A stretch of 64,000 nt of DNA from Pelagimonas sp. (lineage in GTDB: Bacteria; Pseudomonadota; Alphaproteobacteria; Rhodobacterales; Rhodobacteraceae): contig JAOASD010000032.1 of assembly GCA_025210265.1 (NCBI GenBank), forward strand, positions 1 through 64,000. The letters are read 5' to 3'. Both the position numbers and the translations under genes were made by a program. Below, in pieces: positions 18,571 to 27,815 of the stretch. Positions within the stretch are counted from its first letter, which is position 1. Each line of letters opens with the position of its first letter. Below the pieces are notes generated by a model. It saw only the letters and a program-made list of their open reading frames with translations. It was not told the origin of the DNA and made no database searches.

Positions 18571-18975
18571 TTAGGGGCGCCGATCCTGCGCTGTGGTCAG
18601 GGAAGGGGCCAGTGCTTTCAGCGCCTCTTCCATCATTGGGCCGGAGGTCTGGCATAGGTCGTGAAAAGCCGTCATTGTGGTTGCCCCCACGGCGACATAG
18701 CCCATGGACCAGTCAGGAAAGAGCCGCTGTGCGACGGTCCCCCGTTGCAAAATCCGAAAGGCATAGTGGCGCGGGTCTTTGATAATATCTTTGGTCAGGC
18801 GCATCAGGCGGGTGCGCTCACCTTCAAGCACCTGCAGGAAAGAGGTGGGATCGCGCAGCAACACGCCGGTGATGTGTTCGGCCCGGTTTCGGGTGTCCGC
18901 CTCGCGAAGAATATCGAGGTCGCTGATGTCGCCCATTGGAAAAACAGAGCGGCTGGTATAAATATAGCGGTACAT
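18571..18975 (-). CDS. Single-domain BLUF blue-light photoreceptor
   Basis: 134 residues almost wholly made of one BLUF domain, which binds FAD and senses blue light through a hydrogen-bond switch. The functional residues expected from AppA-type domains are in place: Tyr6 (RYIYTSR), Asn30 (TRNRAEHITGVLL), Gln48 (FLQVLEGE), and Trp89/Met91 in FPDWSMGY. The final 40 residues could form the two helices common to short BLUF proteins. There is no attached EAL, GGDEF or cyclase domain, so output must be through a protein partner. It lies on the minus strand between adk and rpsM, and its upstream region is shared with the rpsM leader. Photoactivity is inferred from residue conservation. Confidence 0.9.
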   Translation of the reverse strand: MYRYIYTSRSVFPMGDISDLDILREADTRNRAEHITGVLLRDPTSFLQVLEGERTRLMRLTKDIIKDPRHYAFRILQRGTVAQRLFPDWSMGYVAVGATTMTAFHDLCQTSGPMMEEALKALAPSLTTAQDRRP

Positions 18976-19001
18976 TCACATGCCCCTATCGTGCCTATAT
19001 C

Positions 19002-19030
19002 TATCATCAATGATGGTGCGTTTTGGTCAA
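19002..19030 (-). promoter_or_regulatory. Candidate promoter for the BLUF gene
   Basis: On the minus strand TTGACC (19030-19025) and ATGATA (19007-19002) are 17 bases apart, about 30 bases before the ATG at 18975. The -10 is a weak match. Confidence 0.3.
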
Positions 19031-19066
19031 GTTTCCCGTGTCCGATGTCTATTTTTCGAAACCGCC

Positions 19067-19095
19067 TTGACCTTTTTTCTAAATGTTCATACCCA
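19067..19095 (+). promoter_or_regulatory. Candidate promoter for the rpsM block
   Basis: TTGACC (19067-19072), 17 bases, TACCCA (19090-19095), about 155 bases before rpsM. Good -35, poor -10. It faces away from the BLUF promoter candidate, with 36 bases between the two -35 elements. A hairpin GCCCG/CGGGC (about 19213-19228) lies near the end of the leader. Confidence 0.3.
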
Positions 19096-19250
19096 CCCCT
19101 ATCTCTGTACGAGAATCATCAGTGTCAGACGGGTCGCACCCGATTGACCGATCACCTGATCAGCTTTGGCCCGGCGGCGGAAATGCCTCGGGCCTCATGT
19201 TGTGAAAAAAGGGCCCGGCGCTACGGGCTCGCAACGAAAGGAAGAGACAC

Positions 19251-19619
19251 GTGGCACGTATTGCCGGCGTTAACATCCCCACCGCCAAGCGCGTTCCGAT
19301 CGCGCTGACCTATATCACCGGTATCGGCCCGGCTTCGGCTGAGCAGATCTGCGAAGCTGTCAACATCGACCGCGCGCGCCGTGTGAACGAACTTTCCGAC
19401 GCAGAAGTCCTGGCGATCCGCGAATTCATCGACGCCAACTTCACCGTCGAAGGCGACCTGCGCCGCGAAGTGCAGATGAACGTCAAGCGTCTGATGGATC
19501 TGGGCTGCTACCGCGGTCTGCGCCATCGCCGCAACCTCCCCGTGCGCGGTCAGCGTACGCACACCAACGCTCGTACCCGCAAAGGCCCCGCAAAGGCCAT
19601 CGCAGGCAAGAAGAAGTAA
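19251..19619 (+). CDS. rpsM: 30S ribosomal protein S13
   Basis: 122 residues from a GTG start at 19251, supported by AAAGGAAGAG at the right distance. [39 protein letters not shown] and [37 protein letters not shown] identify S13. First gene of the alpha-operon block; rpsK follows after 15 bases. Confidence 0.98.
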   Translation: MARIAGVNIPTAKRVPIALTYITGIGPASAEQICEAVNIDRARRVNELSDAEVLAIREFIDANFTVEGDLRREVQMNVKRLMDLGCYRGLRHRRNLPVRGQRTHTNARTRKGPAKAIAGKKK

Positions 19620-19634
19620 GGGAGGCTCTCAACT

Positions 19635-20027
19635 ATGGCACGTGATACTCGCCGTGGCGGCAAGAAAAAGGTCTCCAAGAACATCGCAGCTGGCGTTGCG
19701 CATGTGAACTCGACCTTCAACAACACCAAAATCCTGATCTCTGACGTGCAGGGCAACGCCATTTCGTGGTCGTCCGCTGGCACCATGGGCTTCAAGGGTT
19801 CGCGGAAATCCACTCCCTACGCTGCTCAGCTGGCTGCAGAAGATGCAGGCAAAAAGGCGCAGGAACATGGTGTGAAAACACTGGAAGTCGAAGTGCAGGG
19901 CCCCGGTTCGGGTCGTGAATCGGCGCTGCGCGCGCTGGCTGCTGTCGGCTTCAACATCACGTCGATCCGCGACGTGACCCCGATCGCGCATAACGGCTGC
20001 CGTCCGCCGAAGCGCCGCCGCGTCTGA
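19635..20027 (+). CDS. rpsK: 30S ribosomal protein S11
   Basis: 130 residues: [51 protein letters not shown] and the C-terminal [18 protein letters not shown]. Full length. rpsD, which lies between rpsK and rpoA in enterobacteria, is absent here, as expected in alphaproteobacteria. Confidence 0.98.
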   Translation: MARDTRRGGKKKVSKNIAAGVAHVNSTFNNTKILISDVQGNAISWSSAGTMGFKGSRKSTPYAAQLAAEDAGKKAQEHGVKTLEVEVQGPGSGRESALRALAAVGFNITSIRDVTPIAHNGCRPPKRRRV

Positions 20028-20143
20028 TCCGGCATTGAATTCTTGCGGGGTCCGGTGTTTTGCCGGGCCTCGTTTCGTCGTTTTGAAACCTCGGGAGCGT
20101 GCGTCATGGGACATGGGGCGCAGGCAAGCATGGAGGGAGCCGC

Positions 20144-21160
20144 ATGATCCATAAGAACTGGGCCGAACTGATCAAGCCGACGCAGCTTGACATCAAGCCG
20201 GGCAATGACCCCGCGCGTAAGGCAACTGTTGTTGCTGAACCGCTGGAGCGTGGCTTTGGCCTGACCATGGGCAACGCGCTGCGCCGCGTTCTGCTGTCCA
20301 GCCTGCAAGGCGCTGCGATCACCAGCGTTCAGATCGACAACGTCCTGCACGAGTTCTCGTCCGTTGCTGGTGTGCGTGAAGACGTCACCGACATCGTGCT
20401 GAACCTGAAAGGCGTGTCGCTGCGCATGGAAGTCGAAGGGCCCAAGCGCCTGTCGATCTCTGCCAAGGGTCCGGGTGTTGTCACCGCCGGTGACATCAGC
20501 GAAAGCGCCGGGATCGAGGTTCTGAACCGCGATCACGTGATCTGCCACCTCGATGAGGGTGCAGAGGTTTACATGGAACTGACCGTCAACACCGGTAAGG
20601 GCTATGTTTCCGCAGACAAGAACAAACCCGAAGATGCGCCTATCGGTCTGATCCCGATCGACGCGATCTATTCGCCGGTCAAAAAGGTCGCTTATGACGT
20701 ACAGCCCACCCGTGAGGGCCAGGTGCTGGACTATGACAAGCTGACCATGAAGATCGAAACCGACGGGTCGATCACGCCCGAGGACGCGCTGGCCTTTGCT
20801 GCGCGCATCCTGCAGGACCAGCTGTCGATCTTCGTCAACTTCGACGAACCCGAAGCCGCTGGCCGTCAGGACGAGGACGATGGTCTGGAGTTCAACCCGC
20901 TTCTGCTGAAGAAAGTGGACGAACTGGAACTGTCCGTGCGTTCGGCCAACTGCCTGAAGAACGACAACATCGTTTACATCGGCGACCTGATCCAGAAAAC
21001 CGAAGCCGAGATGCTCCGCACCCCGAACTTCGGCCGCAAGTCGCTGAACGAGATCAAAGAAGTTCTGTCGGGCATGGGTCTGCACCTTGGCATGGATGTC
21101 GAGGACTGGCCGCCGGACAACATCGAAGATCTGGCCAAAAAGCTGGAAGACAACTTCTAA
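20144..21160 (+). CDS. rpoA: RNA polymerase alpha subunit
   Basis: 338 residues from the ATG at 20144 (GGAGGGAG site); an in-frame ATG at 20099 adds 15 unrelated residues. The N-terminal dimerisation domain includes [31 protein letters not shown], and the C-terminal domain (about 250-325) has [48 protein letters not shown], which contacts UP elements and activators. A 157-base gap containing a REP-like palindrome separates it from rplQ. Confidence 0.98.
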   Translation: MIHKNWAELIKPTQLDIKPGNDPARKATVVAEPLERGFGLTMGNALRRVLLSSLQGAAITSVQIDNVLHEFSSVAGVREDVTDIVLNLKGVSLRMEVEGPKRLSISAKGPGVVTAGDISESAGIEVLNRDHVICHLDEGAEVYMELTVNTGKGYVSADKNKPEDAPIGLIPIDAIYSPVKKVAYDVQPTREGQVLDYDKLTMKIETDGSITPEDALAFAARILQDQLSIFVNFDEPEAAGRQDEDDGLEFNPLLLKKVDELELSVRSANCLKNDNIVYIGDLIQKTEAEMLRTPNFGRKSLNEIKEVLSGMGLHLGMDVEDWPPDNIEDLAKKLEDNF

Positions 21161-21164
21161 GATT

Positions 21165-21183
21165 GGTGGGGTAAAACCCATCC
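21165..21183. repeat. Short REP-like palindrome, copy 3
   Basis: GGTGGG (21165-21170), GTAAAA, then CCCATCC (21177-21183), just after the rpoA stop and followed by ATAGGC. An imperfect member of the group seen at 3205, 4170, 56760 and 56828. Confidence 0.35.
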
Positions 21184-21317
21184 ATAGGCAGGGCGGCAAC
21201 GCCTTGCCATTCGGGCAACGCCCCCATCCGGGAACTCGCCCCAAGGAGAGCCGGTGACACGCATCCCCGGCCGGACAAAGCAAAACAGCCCGTAGAGGGC
21301 ACATCTGGAGTAAGACA

Positions 21318-21737
21318 ATGCGTCACGCAAAAGGCTATCGCCGCCTCAACCGCACCCATGAGCACCGCAAAGCTCTGTTCTCGAACATGGCTGGCTCGCT
21401 GATCGAGCACGAGCAGATCAAAACCACTCTGCCCAAAGCCAAAGAACTGAAGCGCGTGATCGACAAGCTGATCACCCTGGGCAAGCGCGGCGACCTGCAC
21501 GCGCGCCGTCAGGCCGCTGCTCAGCTGAAGCAAGACAAAGACGTCGCCAAGCTGTTCGAAGTTCTGGGCCCGCGCTATGCCGAGCGTCAGGGTGGTTACT
21601 GCCGCGTTCTGAAGGCTGGCTTCCGTTACGGTGATATGGCGCCGATGGCGATCATCGAACTGGTCGACCGCGACGTGGACGCCAAAGGCGCGGCTGACAA
21701 GGCCCGCACCGCTGCTGCCGAGGCCGCAGAAGAATAA
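21318..21737 (+). CDS. rplQ: 50S ribosomal protein L17
   Basis: 139 residues, opening [45 protein letters not shown], with an alanine-rich tail after the conserved [22 protein letters not shown]. Last gene of the ribosomal cluster, followed by a terminator. Confidence 0.98.
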   Translation: MRHAKGYRRLNRTHEHRKALFSNMAGSLIEHEQIKTTLPKAKELKRVIDKLITLGKRGDLHARRQAAAQLKQDKDVAKLFEVLGPRYAERQGGYCRVLKAGFRYGDMAPMAIIELVDRDVDAKGAADKARTAAAEAAEE

Positions 21738-21760
21738 TTCGATCCCATTCGGGACGACAG

Positions 21761-21789
21761 AAGCCTCGCCAACCGGCGGGGCTTTTTGC
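21761..21789 (+). terminator. Intrinsic terminator after rplQ
   Basis: AAGCCTCGCC (21761-21770), AACC, GGCGGGGCTT (21775-21784) with one wobble pair, then TTT. It ends the ribosomal cluster before the convergent phosphoesterase gene. Confidence 0.82.
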
Positions 21790-21806
21790 TGTTTGGGGCT
21801 TGTGAA

Positions 21807-22385
21807 TCAGGCGCGGGGCCGGGGCATTTCTGTTGCCTCGATCCCGCCAAATTCCACATCGTTCAGATGCGCATTCACCGGCAGGGTGGCAGCCCGGCGC
21901 AGCAGGTCGTCCAGCTGCACCGGGCGGTAGTTCCATTGGTCCACCCCGACATTCACGCTGTTGCGCGAACCGGGCCACAAATCATGCACATGGCCAAACA
22001 GCTGCAGCGCCGCGCGCCCGGATCCCGGAAAGGCCAGCATCGGGAAATGGCACAGGGCCAGGCTCTGCCCCTGATCGGTGATCGACACAAGGTCGTGGGT
22101 GGATGTCCAGGGCAGGGCCTGCACCAGATCCGTGTCGTGATTGCCGATCACCAGATGTTTGTTGCCGGGGATGGCTTTGAACCAACGCGCCAGCTGTTCG
22201 GCGTTGTCGTTCTTGCCAAAGGAAAAATCACCCAGAAACCATAGGTCGTCGTCGGGGCGGACGCATTCCTGAAAGGCGGCGATCAGCGCGGCATCCATGT
22301 CGTCCGTGTCGGCAAAAGGGCGGTTGCAGAACCGGATGATCCGGCGCTGCCCCAGATGCAGATCCGCGCTGTACCAGTTCGCCAT
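21807..22385 (-). CDS. Calcineurin-like metallophosphoesterase
   Basis: 192 residues with the complete metallophosphoesterase motif set: DLH (Asp8, His10), LGDF (Asp53), GNHD (Asn82, His83), CHFP (His113) and GHVH (His132, His134). Such small stand-alone enzymes hydrolyse phosphomono- or diesters; the substrate is unknown. No signal peptide. It starts two bases after the stop of the DCC-family gene, so both are probably translated from one mRNA. Confidence 0.85.
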   Translation of the reverse strand: MANWYSADLHLGQRRIIRFCNRPFADTDDMDAALIAAFQECVRPDDDLWFLGDFSFGKNDNAEQLARWFKAIPGNKHLVIGNHDTDLVQALPWTSTHDLVSITDQGQSLALCHFPMLAFPGSGRAALQLFGHVHDLWPGSRNSVNVGVDQWNYRPVQLDDLLRRAATLPVNAHLNDVEFGGIEATEMPRPRA

Positions 22386-22387
22386 GA

Positions 22388-22780
22388 TCAGCCCGTGCGT
22401 TTGATCAGGCCCCGCGCTTTGCGCCGCAGGTGCCGGTTATAGATCCAGCGCGCGACCACATGCGTGTAAAGCAGATCGGCGATATGGTAGATGCCGGGCA
22501 CCCGGCCAATCCGCGCCAGCCAGCGATAGCGCGGCAGTTGTTCCCACAGAACCAGAAACGCGTCGGTGCCCACATGCAGCTGCCCGTCATGCAGCACATG
22601 CAGCAGCCGCGTGGCTTCGTCTTCGGTGACGCCCCAGTCTGACAGGTCGATCCCGTTCAGATCGTCATAGGCGATCGGCAGTCCTTGCTTGTCGGAATAG
22701 GCTTCATAGGCGCACATTTCTGTCGCGCAGACCGGGCAGTCGCCATTGTAAAGGGCACGGGTTTTGGCGGCGTCACTCAT
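22388..22780 (-). CDS. DCC-family (YuxK-like, DUF393) protein
   Basis: 130 residues from the ATG at 22780, which has AAAGGAGAA ahead of it. The opening ALYNGDCPVCATEMCAYEAY carries the DxxCxxC pair (Cys15, Cys18) that defines this predicted thiol-disulfide oxidoreductase family. The rest (LLHVLHDGQLHVGTDAFLVLWEQLPRYRWLARIGRVPGIYHIADLLY) is typical. Biochemical role is not established. Likely co-transcribed with the phosphoesterase. Confidence 0.85.
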   Translation of the reverse strand: MSDAAKTRALYNGDCPVCATEMCAYEAYSDKQGLPIAYDDLNGIDLSDWGVTEDEATRLLHVLHDGQLHVGTDAFLVLWEQLPRYRWLARIGRVPGIYHIADLLYTHVVARWIYNRHLRRKARGLIKRTG

Positions 22781-22887
22781 AACCATTCTCCTTTGCGTTA
22801 AAATTAGCGCAGGTCGCAACGCAGGCAAGCGGCAGAGAGTCGCGCCCGTGCTTGCATTCGCGCAGGCGCGGCGACATATCCTAAACC

Positions 22888-24261
22888 ATGATCAGAGCCC
22901 TCTTTGTCCTGTTGGCCCTTTTGGCCACGCCCCTGACCGCTGAAACCCGCCTGCCAACCAGCAAGGCCGAAATCGCGCTGTCCTTTGCGCCGCTGGTGAA
23001 ACAGGCCGCGCCTGCGGTGGTGAACATCTATGCCAAGCGGGTGGTGCAGGCGCGCAGCCCCTTTGCCGATGATCCGTTCTTTAACAATTTCTTTGGTACG
23101 CAGCGTGCGCGCCCTCGGGTTCAGAACTCTCTGGGATCGGGGGTGATCCTGTCAGCGGACGGGATTGTGGTGTCGAATTACCACGTGGTCGGCATGGCGA
23201 CCGAGATCCGCGTGGTGCTGAATGACCGCCGGGAATATGACGCGCGGGTGCTGCTGGGGGATCAGGAATCCGATCTGGCTATTCTGCAATTGAAAGACGC
23301 CCAGGACATGCCCTACCTGCCGCTGCGCGACAGCGACACGGTCGAAGTGGGCGAGCTGGTTCTGGCCATCGGCAACCCGTTCGGTGTGGGGCAGACCGTG
23401 TCGTCGGGCATCGTTTCGGGGCTTGCGCGCACAGGCACGGCCACGGGCAATGGGCGCGGCTATTTCATCCAGACCGATGCGCCGATCAATCCGGGCAATT
23501 CCGGGGGGGCGCTGGTGGATCTGGGCGGTGCGCTGATCGGGGTGAACACCTCGATCCTGACCCGTTCGGGTGGATCCAACGGCATCGGCTTTGCCATCCC
23601 GTCTGCACTGGTGGCGCAGTTTGTAGAACAAGCGCGCGCGGGGCAGGACCGGTTCATGCGCCCCTGGGCCGGGATCACAGGCCAGCCGGTGGATGCGGAC
23701 CTGTCCGACAGTCTGGGCCTGTCGCTGCCCGGCGGTGTAGTGATCGTGGATCTGCACCCTGCCAGCCCCTTTGCACAGGCGGGGTTGCGCCCCGGTGATG
23801 TGGTTCTGGAGGTGGATGGCCAACCGGTGAACACTCCGGCCGAGATGATGTTCCGCATGTCCGTGCGCGGGATCGGGGCCACGGCACAGATGACGTATAC
23901 ACGACAAGGGGGCGTGCGCAGTGCCGAGGTCGCCATGATCGCGCCACCCGAAGACCCTCCGCGTGACGCGGTGATCCTGGACCAGAACAGCGTGCTGCCG
24001 GGGCTACATGTCGCCCGGTTGAACCCGGCGGTGGCGACTGAGCTGGGGCTTAGCCCGCAGGCGCAGGGCATTATCGTGCTGGAGACAGGCCCCTTCGCCA
24101 ATCGAATCGGGTTGCAGCGCGGGGACATCCTGCTGGCGATCAATGGGCGCACGCTGAGCGCCCCCGGACAATTGGACCGCCAGCTGCGTCGTGCTGCGCC
24201 GCGGGTCCGCATCGACGCACAACGCGGTACGCGCCGACTGTCCCTGCGGTTCCGGCTGTAA
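22888..24261 (+). CDS. DegP/DegQ-like periplasmic serine protease
   Basis: 457 residues with a short signal peptide (MIRALFVLLALLATPLTAET). The trypsin-like domain has the triad His99 (VVSNYHVVG), Asp129 (QESDLAILQL) and Ser205 (NPGNSGGALV). Two PDZ domains follow: the first with GVVIVDLHPASPFAQAGLRPGDVVLEVDGQPV, the second with GIIVLETGPFANRIGLQRGDILLAINGRTL. These proteases degrade or refold misfolded envelope proteins. It starts a + strand run with rarA three bases downstream. Confidence 0.9.
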   Translation: MIRALFVLLALLATPLTAETRLPTSKAEIALSFAPLVKQAAPAVVNIYAKRVVQARSPFADDPFFNNFFGTQRARPRVQNSLGSGVILSADGIVVSNYHVVGMATEIRVVLNDRREYDARVLLGDQESDLAILQLKDAQDMPYLPLRDSDTVEVGELVLAIGNPFGVGQTVSSGIVSGLARTGTATGNGRGYFIQTDAPINPGNSGGALVDLGGALIGVNTSILTRSGGSNGIGFAIPSALVAQFVEQARAGQDRFMRPWAGITGQPVDADLSDSLGLSLPGGVVIVDLHPASPFAQAGLRPGDVVLEVDGQPVNTPAEMMFRMSVRGIGATAQMTYTRQGGVRSAEVAMIAPPEDPPRDAVILDQNSVLPGLHVARLNPAVATELGLSPQAQGIIVLETGPFANRIGLQRGDILLAINGRTLSAPGQLDRQLRRAAPRVRIDAQRGTRRLSLRFRL

Positions 24262-24264
24262 CCC

Positions 24265-25584
24265 ATGGCAGACCTGTTTGACAGCGGTGCCGCCGCACAG
24301 GAAACCCTGACCGCTACGGCCCCACGCCCACTGGCGGATCGGCTGCGCCCGCAGACGCTGGAAGAGGTGATCGGCCAGCGCCAGATCCTTGGCCCGGAGG
24401 GTCCGCTGCGCGTGATGCTGGACGCGGGCAGCCTGTCCTCGATCATCTTTTGGGGGCCACCCGGCGTTGGCAAAACCACCATCGCGCGGCTGCTGGCCGA
24501 CGCGACGGATCTGAATTTTGTCCAGATCAGCGCCATTTTCACCGGCGTCCCCGAACTGCGCAAAGTGTTCGAGGCCGCCAAACTGCGCCGCACCAATGGC
24601 AAGGGCACCCTGCTGTTTGTCGACGAAATTCATCGGTTTAACAAAGCGCAACAGGACGGATTCCTGCCCCATATGGAAGACGGGACCATCCTGCTGGTCG
24701 GCGCAACGACGGAAAATCCCAGCTTTGAACTCAACGCCGCTGTGCTCAGCCGCGCGCAGGTCTTGGTGCTGGAACGTCTCAGCGCGGATGAACTGGGGCA
24801 GCTGGCGCAGCGCGCCGAGGCCGAAACCGGCCATGCCTTGCCGCTGGATGCCCAGGCCCGAACTGCGCTTCTGGAAATGGCCGATGGGGACGGGCGCGCG
24901 CTGCTCAACCTTATTGAACAGGCGCTGTCATGGAAAACCGAGACGCCGCTTGATACCGACGCGCTGACCACCCGCTTGATGCGACGCGCCGCGCAATATG
25001 ACAAATCCGGCGATGGCCATTACAACCTGATCTCCGCGCTGCATAAATCCGTACGCGGCAGCGACCCGGACGCGGCGCTTTACTGGTTCACTCGGATGCT
25101 GGAGGGCGGCGAAGACCCGCGCTTTCTGGCCCGCCGCCTGACCCGCATGGCGGTCGAAGACATCGGCCTCGCTGACCCCCAGGCCCAGCATATCTGCCTG
25201 CAAGGTTGGGAAACCTATGAACGCCTCGGCAGCCCCGAAGGCGAGCTGGCCCTGGCGCAGGCGGTGATCTACCTCGCCCTCGCGCCGAAATCCAACGCCG
25301 CCTATGTCGCCTATAAATCCGCCCGCCGCGCAGCCAAGAAAACCGGCAGCCTGCTGCCGCCCAAACATATCCTCAACGCGCCCACAAACCTGATGAAAGA
25401 TCAGGGCTATGGCGCAGACTACGCCTATGACCACGATGCCGAAGACGGGTTTTCAGGGCAGAACTACTTCCCAGATTCCATGAAGCGCGACACATTCTAC
25501 GACCCGGTCGAACGCGGCTTTGAACGCGATCTGCGCAAACGGATCGACTATTTCGCCCGCCTGCGCAAACAGCGCAACGGCTAG
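24265..25584 (+). CDS. rarA: Replication-associated recombination protein A (AAA ATPase)
   Basis: 439 residues. RPLADRLRPQTLEEVIGQ opening, Walker A GPPGVGKTT (64-72), Walker B LLFVDEIHRFNKAQQD (117-132), sensor GATTENPSFELNAAVLSRAQV, and the C-terminal tetramerisation part with YDKSGDGHYNLISALHKSVRGSDPDAALYW and PKSNAAYVAYKSA are all characteristic of RarA/MgsA. It acts at stalled replication forks. The three-base gap from the protease gene suggests one transcript. Confidence 0.93.
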   Translation: MADLFDSGAAAQETLTATAPRPLADRLRPQTLEEVIGQRQILGPEGPLRVMLDAGSLSSIIFWGPPGVGKTTIARLLADATDLNFVQISAIFTGVPELRKVFEAAKLRRTNGKGTLLFVDEIHRFNKAQQDGFLPHMEDGTILLVGATTENPSFELNAAVLSRAQVLVLERLSADELGQLAQRAEAETGHALPLDAQARTALLEMADGDGRALLNLIEQALSWKTETPLDTDALTTRLMRRAAQYDKSGDGHYNLISALHKSVRGSDPDAALYWFTRMLEGGEDPRFLARRLTRMAVEDIGLADPQAQHICLQGWETYERLGSPEGELALAQAVIYLALAPKSNAAYVAYKSARRAAKKTGSLLPPKHILNAPTNLMKDQGYGADYAYDHDAEDGFSGQNYFPDSMKRDTFYDPVERGFERDLRKRIDYFARLRKQRNG

Positions 25585-25606
25585 TCCCGCCCCGGCAGGG
25601 CTTCTT

Positions 25607-25662
25607 CTTGGTCAAAATACCTCTGGGGGAGCCCCGCAGGGGCGGGGGCAAAGCCCCCAACA
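25607..25662. promoter_or_regulatory. Double hairpin downstream of rarA
   Basis: Two adjacent small stems, GCCCC/GGGGC (25631-25643) and GGGGGC/GCCCCC (25644-25658), follow the phrase TCAAAATACCTCTGGGGGAG. A sequence of this kind is, from memory, a frequent intergenic element in Rhodobacterales, perhaps a transcription terminator or repeat; there is no T tract here. Confidence 0.4.
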
Positions 25663-25710
25663 GCAGCGCCAAACCTTGACAAGCCTTGAAACACAGGCGA
25701 CAGACGCCCC

Positions 25711-26085
25711 ATGACACCCCTCCTGCAAGTTGCCATCGGCGGAGCCCTGGGCGCCAGCGCGCGCTACCTGACGGGACTCGCGGCAGCGCGGCTTTTGGGC
25801 AAGGGGTTCCCCTGGGGCACGATCATCGTCAACATCCTTGGCAGCTTTGCCATGGGCGTGCTGGTGGTGACGCTGCTGCACCTGTCGGGCAACCGATATG
25901 CGCCGCTGCTGATGACCGGGTTGCTTGGGGGCTTTACCACCTTTTCGGCGTTTTCGCTGGATGCGGTGACACTTTATGAACGGGGACAGATCACGCTGGC
26001 CCTGACTTATGTGGCGGGCTCTGTCCTGCTGTCCATCGCGGCGCTGGCCGCGGGTTTGATCCTGGCAAGGAGCCTCGCGTCATGA
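25711..26085 (+). CDS. crcB: Fluoride ion channel/exporter CrcB (Fluc)
   Basis: 124 residues, four hydrophobic segments. GGALGASARYL at the N-terminus, GTIIVNILGSFAMG with the conserved Asn, and GLLGGFTTFSAFSLDAVTLYERG with the phenylalanine box are the hallmarks of Fluc channels, which work as antiparallel dimers to expel fluoride. No fluoride riboswitch was recognised upstream. It overlaps the next gene by four bases. Confidence 0.93.
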   Translation: MTPLLQVAIGGALGASARYLTGLAAARLLGKGFPWGTIIVNILGSFAMGVLVVTLLHLSGNRYAPLLMTGLLGGFTTFSAFSLDAVTLYERGQITLALTYVAGSVLLSIAALAAGLILARSLAS

Positions 26086-27125
26086 GCCGCGTACAAACAA
26101 TCACCGTCGGCCCCGGCGATAGCGACCAGCGGCTGGACCGCTGGCTGAAACGCCTGTTTCCCCATCTCGCGCAGGGCCGCATCGAAAAGATGTGCCGCAA
26201 GGGCGAGCTGCGCGTGGATGGCGGCCGGGTCAAGGCCAACAGCCGCCTGACCACCGGCCAGCAGGTGCGCATCCCGCCGATCCCCGAACCGGGGCAGGTG
26301 GAAAGCAAACCCAAACCGTCGGTCACTGATGCCGATGCCGAGATGATCCGCAACTGCGTGATCTACAAGGATGATCACATCATCGCGCTGAACAAACCGC
26401 CTGGCCTGCCGACACAGGGGGGCAGCAAACAGACCCGCCATGTGGACGGTCTGGCCGAGGCGCTGAAATTCGGGTTCGAGGAAAAGCCCCGCCTTGTGCA
26501 TCGCCTGGACAAGGACACATCCGGCGTGCTGCTGCTGGCGCGCACGCAGCAGATGGCCCGCGCGCTGACCGCCGTGATCCGCCACAAACAGACGCGCAAG
26601 ATCTACTGGTCGCTGGTGGCGGGTGTGCCGACGCCTTATCTGGGCGAAATCCGTTTTGGTCTGGTCAAGGCCCCCGGCCATGGCCGCCATGGCGAGGGTG
26701 AAAAGATGATCGCCCTGCATCCGCGCGACATTGACAGCACGCCGGGCGCGAAACGCGCGCATACGCTTTATGCCACGCTTTATCGCGTCGCCAGCCGGGC
26801 CTCTTGGGTGGCGATGGAGCCGCTGACCGGGCGCACGCATCAGCTGCGCGCCCATATGGCCGAGATCGGTCATCCGATCATTGGCGACGGCAAATATGGC
26901 GGTTCTGGTCAGGAAAACCTTGGCGATGGCTGGGGCGCACAGCTGGGCGGGATGATTTCCAAGAAACTGCACCTGCATGCGCGGATGATGCGGTTTGAAC
27001 ACCCGGTGACGGGCAAGACGATCTCGATCACCGCGCCTCTGCCCGAGCACATGGCCCATAGCTGGGACACGCTGGGCTGGGAGGAAAGTTTTGCCGACGA
27101 AGATCCGTTTGAAAGCCTGCATTAA
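26082..27125 (+). CDS. rluC: RluA-family pseudouridine synthase, RluC-like
   Basis: 347 residues: an N-terminal S4 RNA-binding domain (RLDRWLKRLFPHLAQGRIEKMCRKGELRVDGGRVKANSRL, about 17-56) and a catalytic domain with the RLVHRLDKDTSGVLLLAR motif, Asp143 being the catalytic residue. GRTHQLRAHMAEIGHPIIGDGKYGG is also conserved. RluC modifies 23S rRNA uridines; the exact target is inferred from length and domain order. Coupled to crcB by overlap, and followed by the HAD gene after 12 bases. Confidence 0.85.
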   Translation: MSRVQTITVGPGDSDQRLDRWLKRLFPHLAQGRIEKMCRKGELRVDGGRVKANSRLTTGQQVRIPPIPEPGQVESKPKPSVTDADAEMIRNCVIYKDDHIIALNKPPGLPTQGGSKQTRHVDGLAEALKFGFEEKPRLVHRLDKDTSGVLLLARTQQMARALTAVIRHKQTRKIYWSLVAGVPTPYLGEIRFGLVKAPGHGRHGEGEKMIALHPRDIDSTPGAKRAHTLYATLYRVASRASWVAMEPLTGRTHQLRAHMAEIGHPIIGDGKYGGSGQENLGDGWGAQLGGMISKKLHLHARMMRFEHPVTGKTISITAPLPEHMAHSWDTLGWEESFADEDPFESLH

Positions 27126-27137
27126 GGCGCGCCGGGC

Positions 27138-27815
27138 ATGAGCGATCTGAAACTGGTCATTTTCGACGTGGATGGCACGCTGGTCGACAGCCAGGCGGAT
27201 ATTTTGGGGGCGATGCAGGCCGCGTTTGACCTGGCGGGAATGCCAGTGCCAGAGCGCGACACGGTGCTGTCGATTGTCGGCCTGTCGTTGCCCGAAGCCA
27301 TGGCGCGGCTGGCACCGAATCAGGACAGCGCAACGCAGGCCCGCATGGTCGAGGCCTATAAACAGCGTTACGCCACGCTGCGACGACAGACCGGGGCCGA
27401 GGGATCGCCGCTCTATCCCGGTTTGCGCGAGGTGCTGGATCGGCTGCACGGGCAGGATGACATCCTGCTGGGCATTGCCACCGGCAAATCCCGTCGCGGG
27501 CTGGATGCGCTGTTGCACAGCCACGGGATCACGCGGCTTTTTGTGACCACACAGGTCGCGGACACCCATCCCAGCAAACCCCATCCTGCGATGCTATACG
27601 CGGCACTGGACGCGGCGGGGCTGGAGGCGGAGCAGGCCGTGATGATTGGCGACACGACCTATGACATGGACATGGCGCAGGCCGCCGGGGTGCCGTTCAT
27701 CGGTGTGACCTGGGGCTATCACGATGCGTCGGCGCTGCACCGGGCGGCGCGGGTCGTGTCTGATGCGGCGGCGCTGGAGATCGCGATTTTAGACGTGCTG
27801 GAGGGCAGGGCATGA
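27138..27815 (+). CDS. HAD-superfamily phosphatase, phosphoglycolate-phosphatase-like
   Basis: 225 residues. Motif I is FDVDGTLVDSQ with nucleophile Asp10 and Asp12, an alpha-helical cap follows, then motif II (GIATGKSRRGLD), motif III lysine (SKPHP) and motif IV (MIGDTTYDMDMAQAAG). The layout matches Gph/PGP-like enzymes of subfamily I; substrate cannot be fixed. It overlaps the ATP12 gene by four bases, so rluC, this gene and ATP12 probably form one operon. Confidence 0.85.
   Translation: MSDLKLVIFDVDGTLVDSQADILGAMQAAFDLAGMPVPERDTVLSIVGLSLPEAMARLAPNQDSATQARMVEAYKQRYATLRRQTGAEGSPLYPGLREVLDRLHGQDDILLGIATGKSRRGLDALLHSHGITRLFVTTQVADTHPSKPHPAMLYAALDAAGLEAEQAVMIGDTTYDMDMAQAAGVPFIGVTWGYHDASALHRAARVVSDAAALEIAILDVLEGRA

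Noticed and set aside
25585-25710. Fluoride riboswitch upstream of crcB
   Set aside because: The conserved fluoride-aptamer segments could not be found in the 126-base spacer.
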